From assembly GCA_945889565.1 (NCBI GenBank), contig CAMDBZ010000040.1:1-9791 (forward strand): a stretch of DNA of 9,791 nt, written 5' to 3'. The notes beneath the pieces are model-generated. The model made no database searches. It saw only the letters and a program-made list of their open reading frames with translations, and was not told where the DNA came from. Origin of the DNA: Thermoflexus hugenholtzii JAD2. Its GTDB lineage: Bacteria > Chloroflexota > Dehalococcoidia > UBA2979. The position numbers were made by a program, and so were the translations under genes. Below, one piece after another: positions 1 to 6,144 of this stretch; the stretch's first letter is position 1; every line of letters begins with the position of its first letter.

Positions 1-880
1 GAGCGCCTTCGCGCAGCGCGATCGCAGCGGCTGCGGCCACGAGCGCGGCGGCGCGGCGCGCGGCGCGCGCATCGATCACCACGCCGTCGACCAGCACCTC
101 GGGCGCGTGCGCGCGTCGCCGCTCCCACGCCGCCACGACGCGCTGCGCCGCCGCAACGCGCGCGGGGTCCGGCGCGAACAGCGCATTGAACCCCGCCGCC
201 TCCGCCTCGATCTCGACGACAACGCCGCTCGCGCCCGCCTCCCGCGCAAGCGTGGCGACCGCGGCGCGCGCGCCGCCTGCGAGGCCCGGCGTCGCCACGA
301 GCCACGGCAGCTCGGCGGCCGCTGCCGCGCGGCCGCACGCCGCCAGCGCCTCGCGCAGCGCGCCCGCGTGCACACCCGGCAGGCCGAGGTCCGCCGCGAA
401 CGCCACCGCGTCCAGCAGGATCGCGCCGTGCCGGTCGATCGCCGCGAGCTGCGCGTCGAGTGCGCGGAGCGCGGCCGCCGACGCGATCTCCGCGACCAGC
501 CGCACGCTGCCCGGCTCCACGCCGGCGCGCACCTCCTGGCGACGGATCGCCACATCGGCCGTGCGTGCGTCCTGCGGCTCCGCGCTGCGCGCCAGCACGA
601 CGGCGCCGACGCCCGCGGCCACGCCACGCGTGAGCACCGCCTCGAGGTCCGCCGCGAGCTCGCCCGAGCGCGCGGCGGACGCCCGCACGAGCACGCCGCA
701 GCCCGCGCCCGCCGCTGCGGCGGCCAGCGCACGCGCTGCGCGGCGTGCCCCCGCGCGGTCACCGAAGGCCTGCGCGCCGGCGAGGTCCAGCAGCACCGCG
801 TCCGCCGCGCACGCGCGCACCGCACGCGCGGCGCTCGCGTCGAGCGGTTGCAGCTGCAGCACGCTGCGCAGCGCTATCAC
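1..880 (-). CDS. CitE/HpcH-HpaI aldolase-like protein, degenerate active site (partial, 3' end beyond window)
   Basis: A reading frame from a GTG at 880 stays open to the left edge (293 codons). The family normally has 270-300 residues, so only the extreme C-terminus is missing. It aligns by eye with the citrate lyase beta/HpcH TIM-barrel family. Residues 4-36 (LRSVLQ...ADAVLLDLAGA) match the usual LRSLLFVPG...ADAVILDLEDA. VLVRAS at 63-68 matches the first catalytic Arg strand, LVAEIASA at 128-135 the LIETA strand, and FAADLG at 161-166 the G..DLAADLG segment. The tail at 230-270 (FNALFAPDP, VDGVVID) matches the family C-terminus. The usual Glu of IET reads Ala and the Asp of G..D reads Ala, so normal Mg-dependent lyase chemistry is doubtful. 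It lies 18 bp downstream of the hydrolase, in the same frame, with no clear Shine-Dalgarno, which suggests readthrough coupling. The family call is an inference from motifs. The substrate is unknown. Confidence 0.6.
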   Translation of the reverse strand, partial: MIALRSVLQLQPLDASAARAVRACAADAVLLDLAGAQAFGDRAGARRAARALAAAAAGAGCGVLVRASAARSGELAADLEAVLTRGVAAGVGAVVLARSAEPQDARTADVAIRRQEVRAGVEPGSVRLVAEIASAAALRALDAQLAAIDRHGAILLDAVAFAADLGLPGVHAGALREALAACGRAAAAAELPWLVATPGLAGGARAAVATLAREAGASGVVVEIEAEAAGFNALFAPDPARVAAAQRVVAAWERRRAHAPEVLVDGVVIDARAARRAAALVAAAAAIALREGA

Positions 881-898
881 GGAAGTGCGATCACGGCG

Positions 899-1615
899 CT
901 AGCGCGTCAGCTCGCCGGACACCGGCTCGCCGGCGTCCACGTCGGCCAGGAACTGCAGCACCGCGTCGGTCCAGTCCTTCGGCCGCTGCGCGGAGGTGCC
1001 GTGGAAGCAGCCGGTCATGCGCACCATGCGCCGCTGCGGTAGCCCGTCCGCCAGCCGATGCACGCTGTCCGCGATCAGCTCGTCCCAGTCGCCGTAGATC
1101 ACGAGCGCCGGCATCGTCAGCGCCGGCAGCTGCGGCGTGAGGTCGGCGCGCGACTGCATGCCGACGTATGCGCCCGCGAGCCCCGGGCTCTGTGCGAACT
1201 GCGCGGGGACTTGCGCCGTGTCCGCGGGCGGGCGGGACCCGCGCGTGGTCGTGTCGGAGAGCACGAGCGCGCGCGTCGACTCGGGATAGTCGACCGCGTA
1301 CTGCAACGCGATCTGCCCGCCGAACGACATCCCGCCGATCACGCATTCGTCCGCCGCGCCCGCCGCCTCCAGCACCGCGCGCAGGTCCGCAGCCAGCTCC
1401 GCCATCGAGTACTGCGCGGGATCCGCGGGCGCGCTCGAACCGCCGTGCCCGCGCGCGTCCCAGAGGATCAGCCGGCGCCCCGCCGCGAGATACGGCTGCT
1501 GCCACGCCCACATCTCGAGTGACGCGCTGAAGCCGTGCGCGAGCACGAGCGGAGGGCCGTCCCCGGCCACCTCGTAGCGGATGCGCACGCCGCCCGGCCG
1601 CAGCGCCTCCGGCAT
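899..1615 (-). CDS. alpha/beta hydrolase fold protein
   Basis: The 238-residue protein has the classic alpha/beta-hydrolase order. LVLAHGFSAS at 23-32 is the oxyanion-hole strand, LWDARGHGGS at 51-60 the D.RGHG.S turn, and GMSFGG at 95-100 the nucleophile elbow with Ser97. YGDWDELI at 174-181 carries the acid (probably Asp178), and FHGTSAQRP at 204-212 supplies His205, so a full Ser-Asp-His triad is visible. It is shorter than the usual 260-300 residues because the cap region between the nucleophile strand and the acid is small. No signal peptide is seen, so it is probably cytoplasmic. The ATG lies two bases after the M16 stop codon (TAG-CG-ATG), so it is very likely translated by coupling. 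Substrate cannot be told from the sequence. Esterase, C-C hydrolase or 3-oxoadipate enol-lactonase-like activities are all possible. Confidence 0.9.
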   Translation of the reverse strand: MPEALRPGGVRIRYEVAGDGPPLVLAHGFSASLEMWAWQQPYLAAGRRLILWDARGHGGSSAPADPAQYSMAELAADLRAVLEAAGAADECVIGGMSFGGQIALQYAVDYPESTRALVLSDTTTRGSRPPADTAQVPAQFAQSPGLAGAYVGMQSRADLTPQLPALTMPALVIYGDWDELIADSVHRLADGLPQRRMVRMTGCFHGTSAQRPKDWTDAVLQFLADVDAGEPVSGELTR

Positions 1616-1617
1616 CG

Positions 1618-2892
1618 CTAGCCCGCCAGGATCGCGTCGAGGCGATCCGCTGGCGCCGACGGTCCCACCACCGCCAGCGCGAACTGCCCCGGCCCGATCA
1701 CGCGCTTCGCGACGCGCTGCACGTCCGCCGCCGTCACCGCGCGCAGCGCCGCCACCGTCTCGTCCACGGACTCGATGCGCCCGTCCTGCAGCAGCTGGTC
1801 GCCGTAGCGCTGCCCGTACGACATCGCCGTCTCGATGGACAGCCGGAACGTGCCCGCCGCGTAATCGATCGCGCGGCGCAGCTCGTCCTCCGGGACCGGG
1901 TCCGCGACGATGCGCCGCAGCTCCGCGACGATCACCTGTAGCGCCTCCTCTTGCTGCGCCCGCGTCACCCCCGCCGCCACCGTGAACGCGCCGATGTCGC
2001 GGAAACGCGACACGCGCGAGCCGACCGAGTACGCGAGCCCGCGGCGCTCCCGCACTTCCTCGAACAGCCGCGACGACATCCCGCGCCCGAGGATCGTGTG
2101 CAGGATCTCCAGCGCGTAGCGGTCGGGGTCGTTGCGCGCCAGCGCCTGCGCGGAGAGCGCGATCTGCGTCTGCTCCGTCTCGCGCTGCTCCACGATCACG
2201 CGCTCCGCGGGCAGCCCCGCGCGCGCGGGCGGCGGCAGTGTCGCGTCGCCCGCGGGCAGGTCGCGGAACAGCCGCTCCGCCGCCGCGACCACCGCCTCGT
2301 GCTCGACGTTCCCGGCGACCGAGAACACGGCGTTGCGTGCCGTGTAGAAGCGCTCCATGTGCGCCGTGAAGTCCACGCGCGCCAGCGCACCCACGGTCTC
2401 CAGCGAGCCCGCCACCGGCCAGCCCACCGGCTGGTCCCCGAACGTCGCCCGCCCCAGCAGCTCGCCGACCCAGGACGCCGGCGTGTCGTGGCTGCGCCGG
2501 ATCTCCTGCTGCACCACCGTGCGCTCCCGGTCGATCTCCTCCGTTGGCAGCAGCGAGTGCTGGATCATGTCGGCGACCACGTCGATGCCGGCTGCGGCCG
2601 CCTCGAACGGCACGTTGTTCCAGTAGCAGGTGAGCTCGTGCGTGGTGTACGCGTTCAGCGTCCCGCCCGCGCCCTCGATCGCCTGCGCGATCTGCTGCGC
2701 CGTTGGCCGCGCGGCCGTCCCCTTGAACAGCATGTGCTCGAGGTAGTGCGACAGCCCGTTCGTGCGCGCGTCCTCGCCGCGCGAGCCCACGCCCGCGAAG
2801 AACGCGACCGCGGCCGCCTGCGCCGTCGGCAGCGTCGCCGTGATTACGCGCAGCCCATTCGGAAGCTCGGAGATGCGCGGCACTACCGCCAC
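1618..2892 (-). CDS. M16B family zinc metallopeptidase (processing-peptidase-like)
   Basis: An insulinase/pitrilysin-superfamily peptidase of the short, processing-peptidase-like M16B type; the 424-residue length is typical. The inverted zinc motif HYLEH lies at 49-53 (His49, Glu52, His53), and the distal ligand Glu130 sits in the TVVQQEI segment, 76 residues after His53 as the family requires. FKGT follows the zinc motif. The second domain has the conserved ERRGLAYSVGS and Y-rich RYGDQLL segments. The start at 2892 (GTG) is chosen because GAGGAGG (2904-2898) lies five bases upstream. A longer GTG frame from 2910 adds six residues (VSEEDR) but has no ribosome site and would bury that sequence. 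No signal peptide is visible, so cytoplasmic turnover of peptides or misfolded proteins is likely. It heads a leftward operon with the alpha/beta hydrolase and the CitE-like gene. Confidence 0.93.
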   Translation of the reverse strand: MAVVPRISELPNGLRVITATLPTAQAAAVAFFAGVGSRGEDARTNGLSHYLEHMLFKGTAARPTAQQIAQAIEGAGGTLNAYTTHELTCYWNNVPFEAAAAGIDVVADMIQHSLLPTEEIDRERTVVQQEIRRSHDTPASWVGELLGRATFGDQPVGWPVAGSLETVGALARVDFTAHMERFYTARNAVFSVAGNVEHEAVVAAAERLFRDLPAGDATLPPPARAGLPAERVIVEQRETEQTQIALSAQALARNDPDRYALEILHTILGRGMSSRLFEEVRERRGLAYSVGSRVSRFRDIGAFTVAAGVTRAQQEEALQVIVAELRRIVADPVPEDELRRAIDYAAGTFRLSIETAMSYGQRYGDQLLQDGRIESVDETVAALRAVTAADVQRVAKRVIGPGQFALAVVGPSAPADRLDAILAG

Positions 2893-3033
2893 TCGGTCCT
2901 CCTCAGACACGTCGCCCGCATCGCGCGCCGCGGACCGAGAGCGTACGGCGGCGGCGGAGGGCGCGGCAAGGCGCGTCGCGTCGCGCCCACATCACTCCGC
3001 TCACCACGTTCGCTCGCCCCCGTCCTCACCTGA

Positions 3034-3061
3034 TTGACGCCACCCGCGCTCACGCTAGCAT
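3034..3061 (+). promoter_or_regulatory. sigma70-type promoter of pyrG
   Basis: The -35 box is TTGACG (3034-3039; five of six consensus bases) and the -10 box TAGCAT (3056-3061; four of six), separated by 16 bp. Transcription would start near 3068, giving a leader of about 85 nt before the TTG start. The palindrome ATGGGG-N6-CCCCAT (3060-3077) overlaps the predicted start site and could be an operator. Confidence 0.55.
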
Positions 3062-3140
3062 GGGGCGTGTCCCCCATCCCCTCCCCGCGAACGCGTCCCC
3101 CCGCTCTGTGTGGGCCTGTGCGGGCGACCTTGCGTCGCGT

Positions 3141-3144
3141 GAGG
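3141..3144 (+). promoter_or_regulatory. ribosome binding site fixing the pyrG TTG start
   Basis: GAGG lies nine bases before the TTG at 3154. The encoded N-terminus then begins PKYVFVTGGVVSS, exactly where CTP synthases begin, so the uncommon TTG start is well supported. Confidence 0.7.
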
Positions 3145-3153
3145 CGGTGCTGA

Positions 3154-4785
3154 TTGCCGAAATACGTCTTCGTGACCGGCGGCGTGGTCAGCTCCGTCGG
3201 CAAAGGCATCGTCACCGCCTCGCTCGGCCGCATCCTCAAGTCGCGCGGGCTGCGCGTCTCCATCCTCAAGCTCGACCCCTACATCAACGTCGATCCCGGC
3301 ACCATGTCCCCTTACCAGCACGGCGAGGTCTACGTCACCGACGACGGCGCGGAGACCGACCTCGACCTCGGCCATTACGAGCGCTTCCTCGACCAGCCGC
3401 TCACCCGCGTGAACTCCACCTCTACCGGCCAGGTCTACGAGGAGGTCATCCGCAAGGAGCGCCGCGGCGACTTCCTCGGCGGCACCATCCAGCCGATCCC
3501 CCACATCACCAACGAGATCAAGCGCCGCATCCGCCTCGCCGGCCAGGCGCTCGATGCCGAGGTCGTGCTCGTCGAGGTCGGCGGCACCGTCGGCGACATG
3601 GAAGGCCAGCCCTTCCTCGAGACGATCAGCCAGCTCCGCCACGCGCTCGGCCCGCAGGAGACGCTGTCCATCCACGTGACGCTGCTCCCTTATATCGGCG
3701 CGACGCATGAGCTCAAGACCAAGCCCACGCAGCACTCCGTCCGCGAGCTGCGCACCTTCGGCATCCAGCCCGACGTGATCGTCGCGCGCTCCGACCTGCC
3801 CGTCCCGCAGGCCCTGCGCGAGAAGATCTCGCTGTTCTGCAACGTGGACACCGAGGCGGTGATCGCGCTGGAGACCGCCGACTCCATCTACGAGGTGCCG
3901 CTCTACCTCGAGGCCGCGGGGCTCGGAGAGCTCGTCGCGAAGCAGCTCGAGCTGCCGCCCGCCGCGCCCGACCTCACCGACTGGCGCTCCTTCGTGGAGC
4001 GGCTGCGCAACCCGCAGACGACCGTCCGCGTCGCCGTCGTCGGCAAGTACGTCGAGCTGCACGACGCGTACCTCTCGATCAAAGAGGCGCTCATCCACGC
4101 CGGCGTGCACCACCACGCGCGCGTCGATCTGCGCTGGGTGCACTCCGAGGACCTGGAGGCGCGCCCCGCCGCCGAGGTGATCGGCGACGTCGACGGCATC
4201 CTGCTCTGCCCCGGCTTCGGCGATCGCGGCCTGGAGGGCAAGATTGCCGCCGTGCAGTACGCGCGCGAGGAGCGCATCCCCTACCTCGGCGACTGCCTCG
4301 GCATGCAGATGCTCGTCTGCGAGTTCGCGCGCAACGTCGCCGGCATGCCCGGCGCCAACACCACTGAGGCCGACCCGCGCACGCCCTTCCCCGTGATCGC
4401 GCTGCTGTCCGAGCAGCGCTCCGTCGACGAGCTCGGCGGCACCATGCGCCTCGGCGGCTACGACTGCCGGCTCGTGCCGGGGACGCGCGCCCACGCCGCC
4501 TACGGCACCGAGCTCATCCGAGAGCGCCACCGCCACCGCTATGAGGTGAACAACGCACTGCTGCCCGCGCTGGAGGCGCACGGCCTTGTCGCGTCCGGCT
4601 GGTCGCCGGACGGCCAGCTCGTGGAGATCGTCGAGCTGCGCGACCACCCGTGGATGGTCGGCGCGCAGTTTCACCCGGAGTTCACGTCGCGGCCCAACCG
4701 CCCGCAACCGCTCTTTCGCGACTTCCTCGGCGCGGCGCTGGAGCGCGCGCGGGACCGTCACGCCACCAGCATGGCGCGCGCGTGA
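3154..4785 (+). CDS. pyrG: CTP synthase (glutamine-hydrolysing)
   Basis: Makes CTP from UTP, ATP and glutamine, the last step of de novo pyrimidine nucleotide synthesis. The 543 residues match the family length. The synthetase domain (1-268) shows TGGVVSSVGKGI at 8-19 (phosphate loop, Lys17), GAETDLDLGHYERF at 65-78 with the metal-binding Asp71, and EVGGTVGDMEG at 141-151 with metal-binding Glu141. The glutaminase domain (about 292-528) has the nucleophile Cys381 and the His507/Glu509 pair in QFHPEF. Two positions near the glutaminase site are unusual: the oxyanion segment reads CPGFG at 352-356 (commonly PGGFG), and the elbow reads GDCLGMQ at 379-385 (commonly GICLGMQ). Translation starts at a TTG with an upstream GAGG. 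The stop overlaps the next gene's GTG, so the two are translationally coupled. Confidence 0.98.
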   Translation: MPKYVFVTGGVVSSVGKGIVTASLGRILKSRGLRVSILKLDPYINVDPGTMSPYQHGEVYVTDDGAETDLDLGHYERFLDQPLTRVNSTSTGQVYEEVIRKERRGDFLGGTIQPIPHITNEIKRRIRLAGQALDAEVVLVEVGGTVGDMEGQPFLETISQLRHALGPQETLSIHVTLLPYIGATHELKTKPTQHSVRELRTFGIQPDVIVARSDLPVPQALREKISLFCNVDTEAVIALETADSIYEVPLYLEAAGLGELVAKQLELPPAAPDLTDWRSFVERLRNPQTTVRVAVVGKYVELHDAYLSIKEALIHAGVHHHARVDLRWVHSEDLEARPAAEVIGDVDGILLCPGFGDRGLEGKIAAVQYAREERIPYLGDCLGMQMLVCEFARNVAGMPGANTTEADPRTPFPVIALLSEQRSVDELGGTMRLGGYDCRLVPGTRAHAAYGTELIRERHRHRYEVNNALLPALEAHGLVASGWSPDGQLVEIVELRDHPWMVGAQFHPEFTSRPNRPQPLFRDFLGAALERARDRHATSMARA

Positions 4786-5246
4786 CGCTGCGCCTGCTGC
4801 ACACGCTTGCGCTGTTCTGGCTCGCCGGCGGGCTCGGCGCCGTCGCCGTCCCCGTCTGGCGCGCCTGGCGCACCGCCGACCTGCCGGAGCGCACGCTGCT
4901 GCTGTCCGAGGCGCAGCGCAACGAGACCGCCTGGCTGCTCCCCGGCTTCATCGCCGTGGGCGTCACCGGCATCGCCTGGGCCGCCGGCGCCGACTGGAAC
5001 CTCGTCACCACCGGCTGGCTGCTCGCCCTCGAGATCGTCTACATGCTGGACGTCTTCGTGGCGCTGCCGCTGCTCGGCGTCGGCCTGCGCCGCGTGCGCT
5101 ACCTCGCGCTGCAGGCCAACAAGCGTGGCGAGATCACCCCGGAGCTCGCCGCCGCGCTCGCCGACAACGTGCCGGTCGTATTCGCTACGATACTGGTGGC
5201 GACGCTGCCGCTGATGGCTTGGCTCGCCGTCTTCAAGCCGTTCTAG
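4782..5246 (+). CDS. four-helix integral membrane protein, DUF2269-like
   Basis: A 154-residue hydrophobic protein whose GTG start overlaps the pyrG stop (GTGA, 4782-4785), a standard coupled junction. Starting upstream of this GTG would only add residues encoded out of frame inside pyrG. Predicted membrane segments are near 5-26 (LLHTLALFWLAGG...), 51-69, 75-102 and 130-151. A charged loop at 27-50 (WRAWRTADLPER) and a basic, polar loop at 103-129 (RRVRYLALQANKRGE) connect them. The His7 in the first helix, the about 150-residue length and the four-helix plan resemble the uncharacterised DUF2269 family, but that match is by eye. No catalytic motif is apparent. Coupling to pyrG probably reflects co-expression rather than a shared pathway. 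Confidence 0.8.
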   Translation: MTLRLLHTLALFWLAGGLGAVAVPVWRAWRTADLPERTLLLSEAQRNETAWLLPGFIAVGVTGIAWAAGADWNLVTTGWLLALEIVYMLDVFVALPLLGVGLRRVRYLALQANKRGEITPELAAALADNVPVVFATILVATLPLMAWLAVFKPF

Positions 5247-5266
5247 CAGCGTCCATACGCGCGTTC

Positions 5267-5270
5267 GGAG
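5267..5270 (+). promoter_or_regulatory. ribosome binding site of the transaldolase gene
   Basis: GGAG eight bases before the ATG at 5279. It lies in the 32-bp gap after the membrane-protein gene, where no terminator is visible, so the gene is probably cotranscribed with pyrG. Confidence 0.6.
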
Positions 5271-5278
5271 GCTCGACG

Positions 5279-5926
5279 ATGCGCCTGTTCCTCGACACCG
5301 CGAACATCGAAGAGATTCGCCGAGCCGCCGCCATGGGCGTCATCTCGGGCGTCACCACCAACCCCACGCTCGTCGCCCGCGAGGGCGTGGACTACCGCAC
5401 CCGCGTGCTCGAGATCTGCGAGGTCGTAGACGGCCCCATCTCCGCCGAGTGCATCTCGACTGGCGCCGACGACATCGTGGCGGAGGCCCGCCGCGTGGCC
5501 GCCTGGCACCCCAACGTCGTCGTCAAGGTGCCGCTCACGGAACCGGGGCTGGCCGCCATCCGCCGGCTCTCCGCGGAAGGCATCCGCATCAACACCACGC
5601 TCATCTTCTCCGCCAACCAGGCGCTGCTCGCCGCGCTTGCCGGCGCCGCGTACGTCTCGCCCTTCGTCGGCCGGCTGGACGACGCGGGAGAGGACGGCAT
5701 GACGATGGTCAGCGAGGCGGTGCGCATCTTCGAGCTCTACCACCTGCCGACGCAGGTGCTGGCCGCCAGCATCCGCAGCCCGCGCCACGTCACGCAGGCC
5801 GCCCTCGCCGGCGCGCACGTGGCCACGCTGCCGGCCAACGTGCTGTTCCAGATGGTGCGCCACCCGCTCACGGACGCCGGCATCGAGCGGTTCCTGGCGG
5901 ATGCCGCCTCGTACGCCCCGGTATAG
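5279..5926 (+). CDS. tal: transaldolase, TalC/FSA-type small family
   Basis: A 215-residue class I aldolase of the short TalC/MipB/FSA family. It would transfer a dihydroxyacetone unit between sedoheptulose 7-phosphate and glyceraldehyde 3-phosphate in the non-oxidative pentose phosphate pathway. Visible residues: Asp6 in LFLDTA, Asn28 in GVTTNPT, the Schiff-base Lys83 in VVVKVPLT, INTTLIFS at 104-111, and SPFVGRLDD at 127-135. Two positions separate transaldolase from fructose-6-phosphate aldolase. Here residue 57 is Glu (Gln in E. coli FSA) and residue 129 is Phe (Tyr131 in FSA). Both favour transaldolase. The ATG has a GGAG site. It sits 32 bp after the membrane-protein gene in the pyrG operon and 218 bp before rho. 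Confidence 0.95.
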   Translation: MRLFLDTANIEEIRRAAAMGVISGVTTNPTLVAREGVDYRTRVLEICEVVDGPISAECISTGADDIVAEARRVAAWHPNVVVKVPLTEPGLAAIRRLSAEGIRINTTLIFSANQALLAALAGAAYVSPFVGRLDDAGEDGMTMVSEAVRIFELYHLPTQVLAASIRSPRHVTQAALAGAHVATLPANVLFQMVRHPLTDAGIERFLADAASYAPV

Positions 5927-6144
5927 CGCGTGCGTCCGGTTTCGCGCGTGCAGGGACCGCTTGTGGAAACAGCCGTGACGCCTCTAGACTGAGTACAGCC
6001 ACTGGCCGCCCGGCACGCATCCACGCCTCGGAGCGCGACACGCGCGGCGCTGTTCGTAGGCGTGTTGGCGACAGGCGTCCTGGCCATCCGGCACGCGGCG
6101 GCAACCACCTCGCCCCCGCACCAGCCACAAAAGGCACTGACTAC
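5927..6144 (+). promoter_or_regulatory. leader region of rho, with weak promoter and rut-like C-rich segment
   Basis: This 218-bp non-coding stretch precedes rho. A weak promoter candidate is TTGTGG (5961-5966), an 18-bp spacer and TAGACT (5985-5990), giving a start near 5997 and a leader of about 150 nt. The stretch 6102-6130 is C-rich and G-poor (17 C, 3 G in 29 bases), the composition Rho prefers for loading. AAGG at 6131-6134 is a weak Shine-Dalgarno ten bases before the ATG. A longer rho-frame reading frame continues upstream into tal but shows no family similarity. Confidence 0.45.

Larger units (their letters stand above)
2893..3153. promoter_or_regulatory. divergent intergenic region between the M16 peptidase and pyrG
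   Basis: This 261-bp region drives two divergent transcripts. The pyrG promoter is listed separately. For the leftward M16 gene, the best candidate read on the minus strand is TTGCCG (2969-2964), an 18-bp spacer, then TACGCT (2945-2940), which is weak. The M16 Shine-Dalgarno is GAGGAGG at 2904-2898. The rightward leader after about 3068 is C-rich (runs of C at 3071-3075, 3078-3081, 3083-3086 and 3096-3101). Reading frames crossing the region on both strands show no recognisable protein. Confidence 0.5.

Noticed and set aside
107..1042. Long plus-strand frames and an 76-825 minus-strand frame at the left edge
   Set aside because: Arg/Ala-rich shadows. The minus frame from 880 gives the only family-like protein.
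1951..3033. 360-codon plus-strand frame opposite the M16 peptidase
   Set aside because: Arg/His/Val-rich antisense shadow; the M16 zinc motif is on the other strand.
3055..4761. 568-codon open frame antisense to pyrG
   Set aside because: It mirrors a highly conserved gene codon for codon, has the low-complexity Val/Asp/Leu/Arg composition of an antisense GC-rich shadow, and shows no motif.
4586..5278. Upstream extension of the transaldolase reading frame
   Set aside because: It overlaps pyrG and the membrane-protein gene out of frame. The family N-terminus and a GGAG site fix the start at 5279.
5449..6144. Upstream extension of the rho reading frame
   Set aside because: It overlaps tal out of frame and is Arg/His-rich. 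Rho starts naturally at the ATG at 6145.
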